Shown: positions 9,099 through 17,692 of the stretch, piece after piece
Position numbering within the stretch: the stretch's first letter is position 1
How the letters are laid out: every line of letters begins with the position of its first letter
Assembly: GCA_020349025.1 (NCBI GenBank)
Contig: CP070763.1
Span: forward strand, 1,521,499 to 1,585,498
Reading direction: 5' to 3'
DNA: 64,000 bases
Source: Candidatus Latescibacterota bacterium
GTDB lineage: Bacteria > Krumholzibacteriota > Krumholzibacteriia > G020349025
The notes under the pieces: model-generated
The model's input: the letters and a program-made list of their open reading frames with translations, nothing else
Database searches by the model: none
Told to the model about the DNA's origin: nothing
Position numbers and translations under genes: made by a program

Positions 9099-9341
9099 TC
9101 AGGCACCGACCTTCTGCTCGAGGTATTCGATCGCAGATGCCACGTTGGTCATCTTTTCGGCGTCCTCATCCGGGATCTCGATGTCGAACTCCTCTTCCAG
9201 AGCCATCACGAGCTCGACCGTGTCGAGGGAATCCGCGCCGAGATCATCGATGAACGCAGCATCGTCCGTCACCTGCTCGGCACTCACGCCGAGCTGCTCC
9301 TCGATGATCTTCTTGACCTTGTCGGCAATCTCACTGGCCAT
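9099..9341 (-). CDS. acpP: Acyl carrier protein
   Basis: 80 residues, very acidic. The phosphopantetheine attachment site is Ser38 in [19 protein letters not shown], the family hallmark. The start chosen is ATG 9341 ([11 protein letters not shown]), matching usual ACP N-termini. An in-frame ATG ten codons upstream has no good ribosome-binding site, whereas GGGGGTGAG precedes 9341. ACP carries growing acyl chains between FabD, FabG and FabF, all encoded alongside. Confidence 0.96.
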   Translation of the reverse strand: MASEIADKVKKIIEEQLGVSAEQVTDDAAFIDDLGADSLDTVELVMALEEEFDIEIPDEDAEKMTNVASAIEYLEQKVGA

Positions 9342-9421
9342 GTGTGGAGAGCTCACCCCCTCTTTCATCACTCGAGTTCACGACGGGGCTGCAGGTGTGC
9401 ACACCCCTCCCTGGTGGGATC

Positions 9422-10159
9422 TCAGGAGTGCATCCACATGCCGCCGTCGCAGTTGACAACTTGACCGGTCACGTACGCCGCGGCGTCGCTCAGAAGAAAC
9501 GCGACCACCCCGGCCACGTCCTCCGGAGCGCCGAAGCGCTGCATCGGAATCTGTCGCGCCAGGCTGTCGCGCGCCTTCTCGTCCAGGGACTCGGTCATCG
9601 CCGTGTCGATGAAGCCCGGTGCGACCGCATTCACCGTGATGTTGCGCGTCGCAAGCTCCCGGGCCGCCGCCTTCGTCAAGCCGATGATGCCGGCCTTGCT
9701 GGCGGCGTAGTTCGTCTGTCCCGGATTGCCCATCTGCCCGACGACAGAGGTGACATTCACGATCCGGCCGAACTTCTGGCGCATCATAACCTTGGCCACC
9801 GCGCGGGTCCAGTTGAAGGTCCCGGTCAGGTTCACGCCGAGCACCTCGTCCCACGCATCCTGAGACATCCGCGCCAGGAGTCCGTCGCGCGTGATGCCGG
9901 CGTTGTTGACCAACGCGTGCACCGCGCCCATGTCGGCCAGCACGCGCTCGACCGTTTCCTGCACCTGCGTCGGATCCTCAACGTGGCAGGCATAGCCGCG
10001 CGCCGCGTCACCCAGATCCGCGGCCACAGCGGCAACGGTCTTCGCATTGCGCGCGACGACGGCGGTCCGGGCACCATGCTCGAGGCAACGACGCGCGACC
10101 GCAAGGCCGATTCCACGGCTGGCACCGGTCACGACGACGACGCGCTCCGCAAGCTCCAT
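9422..10159 (-). CDS. fabG: 3-oxoacyl-[ACP] reductase
   Basis: NADPH-dependent reductase of the fatty-acid elongation cycle, short-chain dehydrogenase fold. Visible features are the nucleotide-binding TGASRGIG at residues 11-18, NNAG at about 85, and the catalytic set Ser138, Tyr151 and Lys155 (NYAASKAG). PGFIDTAMT follows. The length of 245 is standard. It lies between fabD (23-base gap) and acpP (80-base gap) in the usual order. Confidence 0.96.
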   Translation of the reverse strand: MELAERVVVVTGASRGIGLAVARRCLEHGARTAVVARNAKTVAAVAADLGDAARGYACHVEDPTQVQETVERVLADMGAVHALVNNAGITRDGLLARMSQDAWDEVLGVNLTGTFNWTRAVAKVMMRQKFGRIVNVTSVVGQMGNPGQTNYAASKAGIIGLTKAAARELATRNITVNAVAPGFIDTAMTESLDEKARDSLARQIPMQRFGAPEDVAGVVAFLLSDAAAYVTGQVVNCDGGMWMHS

Positions 10160-10182
10160 TGCAGCGCCTCCGGGCGCCTAGA

Positions 10183-11130
10183 CTACTCCGCCTGTGCTGG
10201 ATGACGGTAGCGCTTTTTGAACGCCTGCAGCGACTCGAGGTCGCCAATGGAGGTGCAGCTAGCGCCACGGTCGATCCGGCGCAGCAGGCCGCGCAGGACG
10301 TTGCCCGCTCCCACCTCCAGCACCGGCCCCTGCCACTCGGCGCGCATCCGTTGCATCGCGTCGCTCCAGCGCACCGGGGATGCGATCTGGCGTTTCAACA
10401 ACTCGCGCAGCTGTGCGCCCTCCTGCTCCAGCTCGGCCGTGACGTTCGGCACGACCGGAACTTCGGCTCTGCGGAACTCGAACTCGTCCAGGTAACGCGC
10501 CAGCTGGATGGCGGGCTCGTGCATGAGCTCCGAGTGGAAGGCTCCGCTCACGTTCAAGCGCTTGACGACGCGCGCTCCTGCGTCTTGGAGCCGCGGAAGG
10601 GCCGCTTCGATCGCAGCCACGGCGCCGGAGACCACGATCTGGTCGGGAGCGTTCAGGTTCGCCAGGTCGCACACGCCGGCATCGCGCACCTGCGCACAGA
10701 CGCGCTCGACCTCCGCGGCTGGGAGGCCGACGACCGCCGCCATCGTCCCGGGCTCGCGCTCCCCACTCTCGAACATCAGCTCGCCGCGCCGCCGCACGAT
10801 GCGGAGCGCGTCGTCGAAATCGAGAACGTTCGCTGCAACCAGCGCCGTGTACTCCCCGAGGCTGTGACCGGCGGCGATGGCGACCTCCGCACCCGCTTGC
10901 TGCAGCAGGCGAAGCACGGCGACCGCGTGCACCAGCAGAGCGGGCTGCGCGTTGCGCGTTTCGGTCAGTGTCTCCGCGGGGCCTTCGAAGCAGATCCGGG
11001 CCAGCGGGAGCCCCAGAACCGCGTCCGCTTCCTCGAAGGTGCGACGCGCCTCCGCCGAGGCGGCCACAAGGTCCGCGCCCATGCCGACACATTGGGATCC
11101 CTGACCCGGAAACAGCATGGCGAATTGCAT
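10183..11130 (-). CDS. fabD: Malonyl-CoA:ACP transacylase
   Basis: Transfers malonyl from CoA to ACP, supplying the two-carbon donor. The start is ATG 11130 (MQFAMLFPGQGSQ), five bases after GGAGG; codons further upstream look non-coding. The nucleophile is Ser90 in the GHSLGEY motif and the catalytic His199 is in SGAFHSELM. GQGSQ at 9-13 forms the oxyanion loop. Length 315 is typical. plsX lies immediately upstream, where fabH would normally intervene. Confidence 0.96.
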   Translation of the reverse strand: MQFAMLFPGQGSQCVGMGADLVAASAEARRTFEEADAVLGLPLARICFEGPAETLTETRNAQPALLVHAVAVLRLLQQAGAEVAIAAGHSLGEYTALVAANVLDFDDALRIVRRRGELMFESGEREPGTMAAVVGLPAAEVERVCAQVRDAGVCDLANLNAPDQIVVSGAVAAIEAALPRLQDAGARVVKRLNVSGAFHSELMHEPAIQLARYLDEFEFRRAEVPVVPNVTAELEQEGAQLRELLKRQIASPVRWSDAMQRMRAEWQGPVLEVGAGNVLRGLLRRIDRGASCTSIGDLESLQAFKKRYRHPAQAE

Positions 11131-11168
11131 GAAGTCCTCCCGATGACGGCGCCGAGACGTGCGCGATC

Positions 11169-12206
11169 TCACGCAGGCCCCGACGGCGATTTCTCTGGAT
11201 CACCCGAGACGTGGGCGCCGATCTCCTGAAGCAGCTCCGAAGTCTGACGCGGCAGGTCGTTGGCCACCAACTTCGCCGCGAGCTGCACGGCGTTCTCGAT
11301 AGCCCGCTCCGAGCTCGAGCCGTGGGCGATGATGACGACCTTGTTGATCCCGAGCAGCGGAGCCCCACCCTCTTCCTCGTAGTCGATGCGCCGACGCAGC
11401 TCCAGGAAGGCGGGACGCATGAGCAGAGCGCCGATCCTGGCGCGCCACGAGCGACGCACCTCGCTGCGGACCTGACGCGTGAGGAAACGCAGCATGCTCT
11501 CACCGAACTTGAGCACGATGTTGCCGACGAAGCCGTCGCAGACGACCACGTCGGTGCGTCCGGCGAGAACATCGCGTCCCTCGACGTTACCGACGAAGTT
11601 CAAGCCACTGTCACGCAGCAGCGCGTGCGTCGAAACGGCAAGCTCGTTTCCCTTGCTCTCCTCCTCACCGATGTTGAGCAGGCCGATACGCGGCCGCGGC
11701 AAACCGAGATGGATGTGGGCGTAGACCGCTCCCATCGCCGCGAACTGCAGGAGGTGCGACGGCTTGCAGTCGGAGTTGGCACCCACGTCGACCACAACGC
11801 AGCGCGAACGGTCGGTCGGAAAGAGGGTCGCGATCGCCGGCCGCTGCACGCGGCCGATCCGCCCCAGCGCCAGAAGGCCACCTGCCACCACCGCGCCCGT
11901 GCTGCCGGCGCTCAGAATGGCGTCCGCCTGCCCCTCCTTGACCTGCCGCAGGGCGCGGGCGAGAGAGGAATCCGGCTTGCGACGCACCGCCGTCGCCGGC
12001 GACTCGTGCATCGACACCTCGTCCGGCGCGTGCTCGATCGTCACACGCGCGGGCAGATCGCCGCGGCACGCGGCAAGAATGCGTTCCTCCTGTCCGAAGA
12101 AGGCGATCTGGGTGTCTGCTGGAAGCTTGGCGAGAGCGCGGAGCGTGCCTGGAACGACCACGCGCGGGCCGCGATCACCCCCCATGGCGTCGACGGCGAG
12201 GCGCAC
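11169..12206 (-). CDS. plsX: Phosphate acyltransferase
   Basis: Makes acyl-phosphate from acyl-ACP, the first committed step of the PlsX/PlsY route to phosphatidic acid. The 345-residue protein opens with the family motif VDAMGGDRGP and has HESPATAVRRKPDSSL, SAGSTGAVVAGGLLALGRI, NIGEEESKGNEL and CDGFVGNIVLKFGE. The start is GTG at 12206, preceded by GGGGGTGAAAG. It follows rpmF closely, the conserved DUF177-rpmF-plsX order. Confidence 0.96.
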   Translation of the reverse strand: MRLAVDAMGGDRGPRVVVPGTLRALAKLPADTQIAFFGQEERILAACRGDLPARVTIEHAPDEVSMHESPATAVRRKPDSSLARALRQVKEGQADAILSAGSTGAVVAGGLLALGRIGRVQRPAIATLFPTDRSRCVVVDVGANSDCKPSHLLQFAAMGAVYAHIHLGLPRPRIGLLNIGEEESKGNELAVSTHALLRDSGLNFVGNVEGRDVLAGRTDVVVCDGFVGNIVLKFGESMLRFLTRQVRSEVRRSWRARIGALLMRPAFLELRRRIDYEEEGGAPLLGINKVVIIAHGSSSERAIENAVQLAAKLVANDLPRQTSELLQEIGAHVSGDPEKSPSGPA

Positions 12207-12231
12207 GCTTTCACCCCCGGTGGACTCGCGT

Positions 12232-12414
12232 TCACTCCGTGGTGGTGGACACCACTTGCCGACCCGCGTAGTGGCCGCACCCGGGGCAGACGCGGTGGGG
12301 AATTCGTGGGCTCCCGCACTCGGCGCACGTGGACATGCTCGGGCGTTCGAGCTTCCACTGGGCGCGACGCTTCAGCTTCCGCGATCGCGATGTTCTGCGT
12401 TTCGGAACCGCCAA
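12232..12414 (-). CDS. rpmF: Ribosomal protein bL32
   Basis: Large-subunit protein. The best start is TTG at 12414 (read MAVPKRRTSRSRKLKRR), just downstream of a strong GAGGAGGAG; the ATG further upstream adds residues foreign to the family. The 60 residues carry the basic N-terminal tail and a zinc ribbon with two Cys-x2-Cys pairs (CAEC and CPGC). It is therefore the zinc-binding form of L32. It overlaps no neighbour and sits between DUF177 and plsX. Confidence 0.93.
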   Translation of the reverse strand: MAVPKRRTSRSRKLKRRAQWKLERPSMSTCAECGSPRIPHRVCPGCGHYAGRQVVSTTTE

Positions 12415-12449
12415 GTTGCTCCTCCTCGATTCGGTGCACGCCGGGTGCA

Positions 12450-12962
12450 CTACCTGCTCTTCATCTTCTCCGACAAGCGTCGCAAATCGTCCCAGCGCGG
12501 GTCTTCCGGCGGCGCACAGTCACAGGAGCCCTCGTTTCGATCCTGGCCGCACTGCGCGCACAGCCCCGCACACTGCTCCCGGCACAGGACCCGAATCGGC
12601 TCTTCGAGGATCAGGCTCTCGCGCACTAGTGGCGTGAGATCGAACTCCAGCGCCGTTTCGGCCACGACGACGACCTCGTCGCCGGGGCTCGTGCCACCCC
12701 GCTGCAGCACGAACTCGAAGCGTGTCTCCACCTGTCGCTGAAATGGCTTCAGGCACCGGTGACACTTCGATTCGGCCCCACCCACGATGTGGCAGCGGAC
12801 GTGGACGCGGCGCCCGAGCGGCTCCAGCGTCGAGCTCACGCGCACGTTGTGGCGTTCCTCGTCGCCCGCCGCGTCGCGAATGGCGCACGTCGCCGTGCCC
12901 TCCTGGCGCGTCTCACCGGCGTCCAAGCGCCCGAGATCGAGTGTGATGCCCCCCGTGGACAT
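12450..12962 (-). CDS. DUF177 (YceD) family protein, 23S rRNA accumulation factor
   Basis: 170 residues. YceD-family proteins are linked to 23S rRNA accumulation and are nearly always encoded beside rpmF, as here. Two Cys-x2-Cys pairs are visible: KCHRCLKPF near the middle, and LCREQCAGLCAQCGQDRNEG followed by CDC near the C-terminus, which may bind a metal. The ATG at 12962 has no ribosome-binding site. A strong promoter ends six bases before it, so this first gene of the rpmF-plsX-fab operon is probably translated from a leaderless mRNA. Confidence 0.85.
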   Translation of the reverse strand: MSTGGITLDLGRLDAGETRQEGTATCAIRDAAGDEERHNVRVSSTLEPLGRRVHVRCHIVGGAESKCHRCLKPFQRQVETRFEFVLQRGGTSPGDEVVVVAETALEFDLTPLVRESLILEEPIRVLCREQCAGLCAQCGQDRNEGSCDCAPPEDPRWDDLRRLSEKMKSR

Positions 12963-12968
12963 GCCGCG

Positions 12969-12997
12969 ACTGTAGGGGCCGAGTCGCGGCCTGTCAA
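12969..12997 (-). promoter_or_regulatory. Promoter of the DUF177-rpmF-plsX-fab operon
   Basis: TTGACA (12997-12992), exactly 17 bases, then TACAGT (12974-12969) on the minus strand. Transcription would start at or within a base or two of 12962, the A of the DUF177 ATG. The -35 is a perfect sigma-70 consensus. Confidence 0.7.
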
Positions 12998-13065
12998 GGG
13001 AAGTCCCTGTAGGACATGCACTTGGGCAGCCATCCTGGGGCCGTCATGCGGGCATTCCGGGGCCG

Positions 13066-13467
13066 TCAGCCGGGAAAGATGATGCCCAGCTCACGCTCCG
13101 CGGAGGCATCGCTGTCGGAAGCGTGGACCGCGTTCTCCTGCAGGCTGGTGCCGTACATGGCTCGGATCGTTCCCGGCGTCGCTTGCGCCGGGTTGGTCGC
13201 ACCGACCAGCTGGCGCAGCCTCGGAACCGCGTCCTCCGCCTCGAGACGTACCGCGATGACGTCGCCCGAAGTGATGTACTCGATCAGGTCGGAGAAGAAC
13301 CCCTTCCCCTCGTGCTCCGCGTAGAAGCGCTGTGCAACATCGCGTGACATCCGCCGCATTTCCAAACGGCGCACCCGAAACCGGTTGCGCAGAACGATCT
13401 GGAGGATGTCGGGCCACACGCTCGCGCGCACAGCCTCCGGCTTGATCATGAGATAAGTCTGCGTCAA
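13066..13467 (-). CDS. ndk: Nucleoside diphosphate kinase
   Basis: Equilibrates NDP and NTP pools through a phospho-histidine. The start is TTG 13467 (read MTQTYLMIKPEAVRA) six bases after AGGGGA; this gives the canonical N-terminus, and longer versions run into sucD. The 133-residue protein contains the active-site His115 in ENAVHASDSDASAERE and the GDVIAVRLEAEDAV segment. It lies ten bases downstream of sucD, so GTP or ATP made by succinyl-CoA synthetase can feed it. The last codons lie in an imperfect 22-base tandem duplication (13031-13074). Confidence 0.94.
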   Translation of the reverse strand: MTQTYLMIKPEAVRASVWPDILQIVLRNRFRVRRLEMRRMSRDVAQRFYAEHEGKGFFSDLIEYITSGDVIAVRLEAEDAVPRLRQLVGATNPAQATPGTIRAMYGTSLQENAVHASDSDASAERELGIIFPG

Positions 13468-13477
13468 GTCCGTTCCC

Positions 13478-14353
13478 CTATTGGATCGAGAGCTTGCTGC
13501 GCATGCACTCCACGACACCACTCGGTGTCTCGGCCACCTCGACGCCGGCAGCCTGGAACGCCTCCACCTTGGCGGCCGCCGTCCCGGAGCCGCCCGAAAC
13601 GATGGCGCCGGCGTGTCCCATACGACGTCCCGGGGGCGCGGTCCGCCCGGCAATGAACGCCACGACCGGCTTGCTCATCTTCGAGGCGATGAACTCGGCG
13701 GCTTCCTCTTCGTCGGTTCCTCCGATCTCGCCGATCAGCACCACCGCGCGCGTGCCAGGGTCCTCTTCGAAGAGTTGCAGCACATCGATGAAGCGTGTGC
13801 CGATCAGCGGATCGCCACCGATTCCGATGCAGGTGGATTGTCCGATCCCCGAGCGCGTGAGCTCGTAGACCACTTCGTAGGTGAGCGTGCCGCTGCGTGA
13901 CACGACGCCGACGTCGCCCGGTGTGCAGATGTTCCCGGGCAGGATCCCGATCTTGCCAGCACCCGGCGTGATGACACCCGGACAGTTCGGTCCGACGAGA
14001 CGCGCATTGTGGGCGTGCACCAGGGGAAGAGTGCGCACCATGTCTTGAACCGGGATGCCTTCGGTGATGCAGACCACGAGCTGGATCCCGGCAACGACCG
14101 CTTCGCAAATGGCATCGGCCGCGACCAGAGGTGGGACGTAGACGACGCTGGCGTTGGCGTCGGTTTCCCGCGCGGCGCTCGCCACCGTATCGAAGATCGG
14201 AACGTCGTGCACGCTCTGCCCGCCCTTGCCGGGAGTCACGCCACCGACGACGCGCGTGTCGTAGGCGATCATCTGCTGCGTGTGGAAGCTGCCGTCGCGT
14301 CCGGTGATTCCCTGCACCAGCACCCGTGTCTTTGCGTCCAGGAGAATGCTCAT
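13478..14353 (-). CDS. sucD: Succinyl-CoA synthetase (ADP-forming), alpha subunit
   Basis: 291 residues from the ATG at 14353, which overlaps the sucC stop by four bases. The CoA-binding Rossmann domain comes first ([21 protein letters not shown]), then the ligase domain. The phosphorylated catalytic histidine is His247 in [17 protein letters not shown]. The enzyme interconverts succinyl-CoA and succinate with substrate-level phosphorylation in the TCA cycle. Codons upstream of 14353 belong to sucC in another frame. Confidence 0.96.
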   Translation of the reverse strand: MSILLDAKTRVLVQGITGRDGSFHTQQMIAYDTRVVGGVTPGKGGQSVHDVPIFDTVASAARETDANASVVYVPPLVAADAICEAVVAGIQLVVCITEGIPVQDMVRTLPLVHAHNARLVGPNCPGVITPGAGKIGILPGNICTPGDVGVVSRSGTLTYEVVYELTRSGIGQSTCIGIGGDPLIGTRFIDVLQLFEEDPGTRAVVLIGEIGGTDEEEAAEFIASKMSKPVVAFIAGRTAPPGRRMGHAGAIVSGGSGTAAAKVEAFQAAGVEVAETPSGVVECMRSKLSIQ

Positions 14354-15498
14354 GACGCCTCCCCGGCGCTGCGGGCCGCGGCGATCGCCTTCTGGACGAC
14401 CTCGTCCATGCCCGATGCCGTCTCCAGTTTCGCGCCCGCCAACATCTCGCGAGCGCGTTCTTCGTTCGTACCGATCAGGCGCACCACGAGCGGCACACGC
14501 GGCGGACTGGTCTCGATCACGGTGAGAAGCCCCTGTGCCACGTCGTCGCAACGGGTGATGCCACCGAAGATGTTGAACAGGATCGCCCGCACGTTGGGGT
14601 CACTCTGGATGATCTCGAGCGCAGTGGTCACCTTCTCCGGATTCGAGCTGCCGCCGATGTCGAGAAAGTTGGCTGGGCTGCCCCCGTAGTGCTGGATGAG
14701 ATCCATGGTGGCCATGGCCAGCCCGGCGCCGTTGACGACGCAGGCCACGTCCCCATCGAGATGGATGTAGGAGAGGCCTCGCGCGCGCGCCTTGCGTTCG
14801 CGTGCATCCTCGGCATCGAGATCGCGCAGCGACTCGAGCTTGGGATGACGCGTGAGCGCGTTGTCGTCCAGGTTGATCTTGGCATCGATCGCCAGAATGT
14901 CGCCTGCCGTCGTGACGACGAGCGGGTTGATCTCGACCAGCGTCGCATCGAGAGCGGCGAAGGCTGCAGCCAATCGCAGACACACACGCGCCAGGCCCAA
15001 CGCGGCGCGCCCCTCCGAAAAGACCTGGAAGCTCGCGGCTCGGGCTGCAAACGGCTGCAACCCCCGCACCGGATCGAGATGCGTCCGCACGATCTTCTCC
15101 GGTGTGAGGCGCGCAACCTCTTCGATATCGACGCCGCCTTCGGCGCAGAGCATGAGCACCGGTCGCGCCGCAGCGCGGTCGAGCGTGATGCCGACGTAGA
15201 CCTCACGCGCGATGTCGACGGCCGGGGCCACGAGTACGCGGCGCACGTCCAGTCCTTTGATTTGCATGCCGAGGATCTCCTCGGCGCGCGCACGCGCGTC
15301 ATCGACACTCTGGGCGAGTTTGACGCCGCCCGCCTTTCCACGCCCACCGGCGTGGACTTGCGCCTTCACCACGACGGGAGTGTCGAACTCCCGGGCAGCG
15401 TTGGCGGCTTCCTCCGGAGTCGAGGCGACGACCTGCGGCGGCACAGGAAGATCATGCCGGCGCAAAAGGTCGCGTGCCTGGTATTCGTGTATGTTCAT
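14350..15498 (-). CDS. sucC: Succinyl-CoA synthetase, beta subunit
   Basis: 382 residues, ATP-grasp fold. Signatures are [15 protein letters not shown] at the N-terminus, [15 protein letters not shown] in the nucleotide-binding lobe, EINPLVVT, and [11 protein letters not shown] near the C-terminus. It pairs with the sucD product; the two genes overlap ATGA. The ATG at 15498 has GAGGA upstream. The leader between the promoter and this start contains a terminator-like hairpin, described separately. Confidence 0.96.
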   Translation of the reverse strand: MNIHEYQARDLLRRHDLPVPPQVVASTPEEAANAAREFDTPVVVKAQVHAGGRGKAGGVKLAQSVDDARARAEEILGMQIKGLDVRRVLVAPAVDIAREVYVGITLDRAAARPVLMLCAEGGVDIEEVARLTPEKIVRTHLDPVRGLQPFAARAASFQVFSEGRAALGLARVCLRLAAAFAALDATLVEINPLVVTTAGDILAIDAKINLDDNALTRHPKLESLRDLDAEDARERKARARGLSYIHLDGDVACVVNGAGLAMATMDLIQHYGGSPANFLDIGGSSNPEKVTTALEIIQSDPNVRAILFNIFGGITRCDDVAQGLLTVIETSPPRVPLVVRLIGTNEERAREMLAGAKLETASGMDEVVQKAIAAARSAGEAS

Positions 15499-15548
15499 GA
15501 GTCCTCGCTGGAGATTACGATCGCACGCGGTGGGCTGCGCTTGCGGAC

Positions 15549-15588
15549 AAAAGAAAAGGGGCCCCGCATCGCGCGCCCCGCACGCGCG
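15549..15588 (-). terminator. Terminator-like structure in the sucCD leader
   Basis: On the minus strand GGGGC (15579-15575) can pair with GCCCC (15562-15558) around a 12-base loop, followed at once by TTTTCTTTT (15557-15549). A competing stem, CGCGCG (15588-15583) with CGCGCG (15575-15570), overlaps it. The element lies downstream of the predicted sucC start site. It may attenuate sucCD or simply end read-through from the gene upstream. Confidence 0.4.
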
Positions 15589-15590
15589 GC

Positions 15591-15619
15591 ACTGTAGCGA
15601 AGGGTTGCAGGGGTGTCAA
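15591..15619 (-). promoter_or_regulatory. Promoter of sucC-sucD-ndk
   Basis: TTGACA (15619-15614), a 17-base spacer and TACAGT (15596-15591). These are the same boxes as at the fab operon promoter. The predicted start near 15584 leaves an untranslated leader of about 85 bases. Confidence 0.7.
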
Positions 15620-15642
15620 GCGCGTGGAGGGGTTCGGGTGGC

Positions 15643-17292
15643 TCACGCCTCGAGCTGGCGCAGCGTGGCGTAATAGCGCTCCGAGGGGGCCACGGAGGGG
15701 TCCAGCAGCACGAGGTCGCGCAGGAGCGCCGCGTCGATGCGGCCGGCGTCGACCGCGGCGACCAGACGCTCGCCGAGCATGTAGCCGAGCGCGTGCGTCA
15801 CCTCGAGCACGACATCGAGATCCTGTTCGTAGATCTGCTTCAAGCGACCACGCCGACCGGCGAGGCGGGCGCGCTCGTGCGCCTTGTGCTGCACGACGAA
15901 GCGGGCCACCAGCTTGCGGAACGCAAGGCCCGGTTCGTGCAGACGGCGAGAGGCGGAGCGCAGGAAGGAGCGGAACTCGTCGGCGCGCGTGGCCACGCGG
16001 CGCGGATTCACGAGCTTCGAGATGCAAAAGCCGAGGGCGGCGTTCCAGGCCCGGGCGTAGAACTCCTCGACCTCATCCTCGTAGGCGCTCACGCTGCCGG
16101 CGTGACGCACCTGCAAGACGTGCAACGCCTCCTCGCACGCGTGGTTCACCGAGAAGAAGGGAAGGTAGACCACGTTCACTTCCGGGACGTAGCAGCTGCG
16201 GTTCGCGAACGCGAGGAGGTGGACCTCGCGCACGCGCTTCTCATCGATGGCGGTGGAGTTCTCCACCACCTCGAAGAAGTGCTCGTCAAGATTCGTGAAC
16301 ACCTCGCACCCCGCTTCGACGGGCGGCAGCTCGAGAAACCGTCCCATCTGCCGCACCAGCGCCTCGAAAACGCTGGTGTAGGACGCCTCGACCAGCAGCT
16401 CGTCCGCTTCCCCGTCGACGTGTAGCCGCTCCACCGCCTGCTCCCAGCTCAGATACGACTGCAGCTTCACGTGGGGCGGCACCTCCATGACACAGAAGCG
16501 GTCCACGCCGAGGCGCACCACGTGCGCATCCGCGTCCTCGCCACGCTCCGCCAGCGTCCAGTACAGCGTATCGCTGTTCTGATAGACGACCAGCTTGCGG
16601 CGCTGCAACCCCACCGCCTGCAGGCGCAGATCGAGCGCGCGCGGGAGATGGTTCGACGCCAGGTGGAGGTCGCCGATGAGCACCATGAAGCGCGCCGCCG
16701 GCCATTTCAGCGTGTCCTCCACGAGTGAGCTGGCAATGGCTTCGTCGCGCGCGTGCATCCCCTGGCCGGCGGCGGCGTGGTTGATGCCCACGAGGCGCAC
16801 CCCGAGACGCCGCGCCGAATCGAAGAGAGGCTTGTAGTTCTCCCAGTTGAAGTTCCACGTCAGGTCGTACTGCACGCGCTGGAGAAAGTCCGCCTCGCGG
16901 ATCTCCCCGCGCATGTACGCATCGAGATGCACCTGGTGCTCACGCCGCACCATCTCGAGAGCCAGAACGAGCGGCCGTTCGTCGTGGGCGGCGCGCTCGA
17001 GCAGGCGCCGCGCCAGCTCCTGCGACTGCCGCAGCGTGTGGTAGTCGCCGACGAAGAAGAGATCGACGTCGAGAATCGACTGGTTCAGCTCGCCGAAACT
17101 GGTCAGGGAGTGCTGGCTGCGGAAATCGCGAATGTACTCGCGGTAGTAGCGCTCGAGCGCCGGCGTGTTGCCACCCGTGTAGGCGCGCACTTCCGCCTGC
17201 AGCAGGCGCTGCACACCCCGCTGCAGGCGTAGAACCGCCTGGCGTGATCCGGCAGGATCACCAGGAGCGGTGCGAGTGATGCGATCGCCCAT
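15643..17292 (-). CDS. ChaN/TraB/Tiki-fold protein with long helical C-terminus
   Basis: 549 residues from ATG 17292 (an in-frame GTG lies four codons upstream). The first half matches the ChaN/haem-binding-uptake and TIKI/TraB/PrgY superfamily, whose fingerprint is two GxxH motifs and a Glu. Here these are GDYH (about residue 87), LALEMV (about 110) and GDLH (about 217). The second half (about 330-549) is predicted helical and I recognise no domain in it. There is no signal peptide, so a cytoplasmic site is likely. ChaN proteins bind haem and Tiki proteins are metalloproteases, but the activity here is unknown. It stands alone between sucC and tatA. Confidence 0.7.
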   Translation of the reverse strand: MGDRITRTAPGDPAGSRQAVLRLQRGVQRLLQAEVRAYTGGNTPALERYYREYIRDFRSQHSLTSFGELNQSILDVDLFFVGDYHTLRQSQELARRLLERAAHDERPLVLALEMVRREHQVHLDAYMRGEIREADFLQRVQYDLTWNFNWENYKPLFDSARRLGVRLVGINHAAAGQGMHARDEAIASSLVEDTLKWPAARFMVLIGDLHLASNHLPRALDLRLQAVGLQRRKLVVYQNSDTLYWTLAERGEDADAHVVRLGVDRFCVMEVPPHVKLQSYLSWEQAVERLHVDGEADELLVEASYTSVFEALVRQMGRFLELPPVEAGCEVFTNLDEHFFEVVENSTAIDEKRVREVHLLAFANRSCYVPEVNVVYLPFFSVNHACEEALHVLQVRHAGSVSAYEDEVEEFYARAWNAALGFCISKLVNPRRVATRADEFRSFLRSASRRLHEPGLAFRKLVARFVVQHKAHERARLAGRRGRLKQIYEQDLDVVLEVTHALGYMLGERLVAAVDAGRIDAALLRDLVLLDPSVAPSERYYATLRQLEA

Positions 17293-17657
17293 GGCAGCCG
17301 GCACCTTTCTGGCGGCGCGACACCCTCACGGCACGTCCCCCGATCGCGCACGGAGCACCCGTGTGGAGCGGTACAGAGCGCGTCGGTCGATCGGGGATGG
17401 GCTCAGGGGAGCAGGTTCCGGACCACCGACTTCCGGCGCGCGTCTGGAGGCGCGCGTCGCATGGTGACCTCCCTTCCCCCGCGCAACGTGCGGGGTGCCC
17501 ACCGCTTTAACACGTGGCCCTCGAGAATCGCATCGGCGAATTTTCAACCCTTTTCATGACAACGAGTTAAACGTGTAATCGGTGTGGGATTCCAGGCACG
17601 TGGAGGTTGCGCTCAATGCAAGGTGCGCCAGGGGGACGCGGGAAGCCCGGGAGCGCG

Positions 17658-17686
17658 TTGACAGCATACACGTCGGCCCCTAGGTT
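17658..17686 (+). promoter_or_regulatory. Orphan plus-strand promoter
   Basis: A perfect TTGACA (17658-17663), 17 bases, then TAGGTT (17681-17686). The predicted start is near 17693. No plus-strand gene follows for 1.5 kb, so it would drive a small RNA or antisense to tatA-moaC. Confidence 0.4.
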
Positions 17687-17692
17687 GGGTTC

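Noticed and set aside
17305-17547. A 73-codon minus-strand frame in the gap before the ChaN-fold gene
   Set aside because: Arg/Gly/Pro-rich without motifs, no ribosome-binding site, and composition like other shadow frames.
17600-17650. A sigma-54-like TGGC...TTGCA on the minus strand upstream of the ChaN-fold gene
   Set aside because: GG and GC are 8 bases apart rather than 10, so it does not fit the -24/-12 rule.
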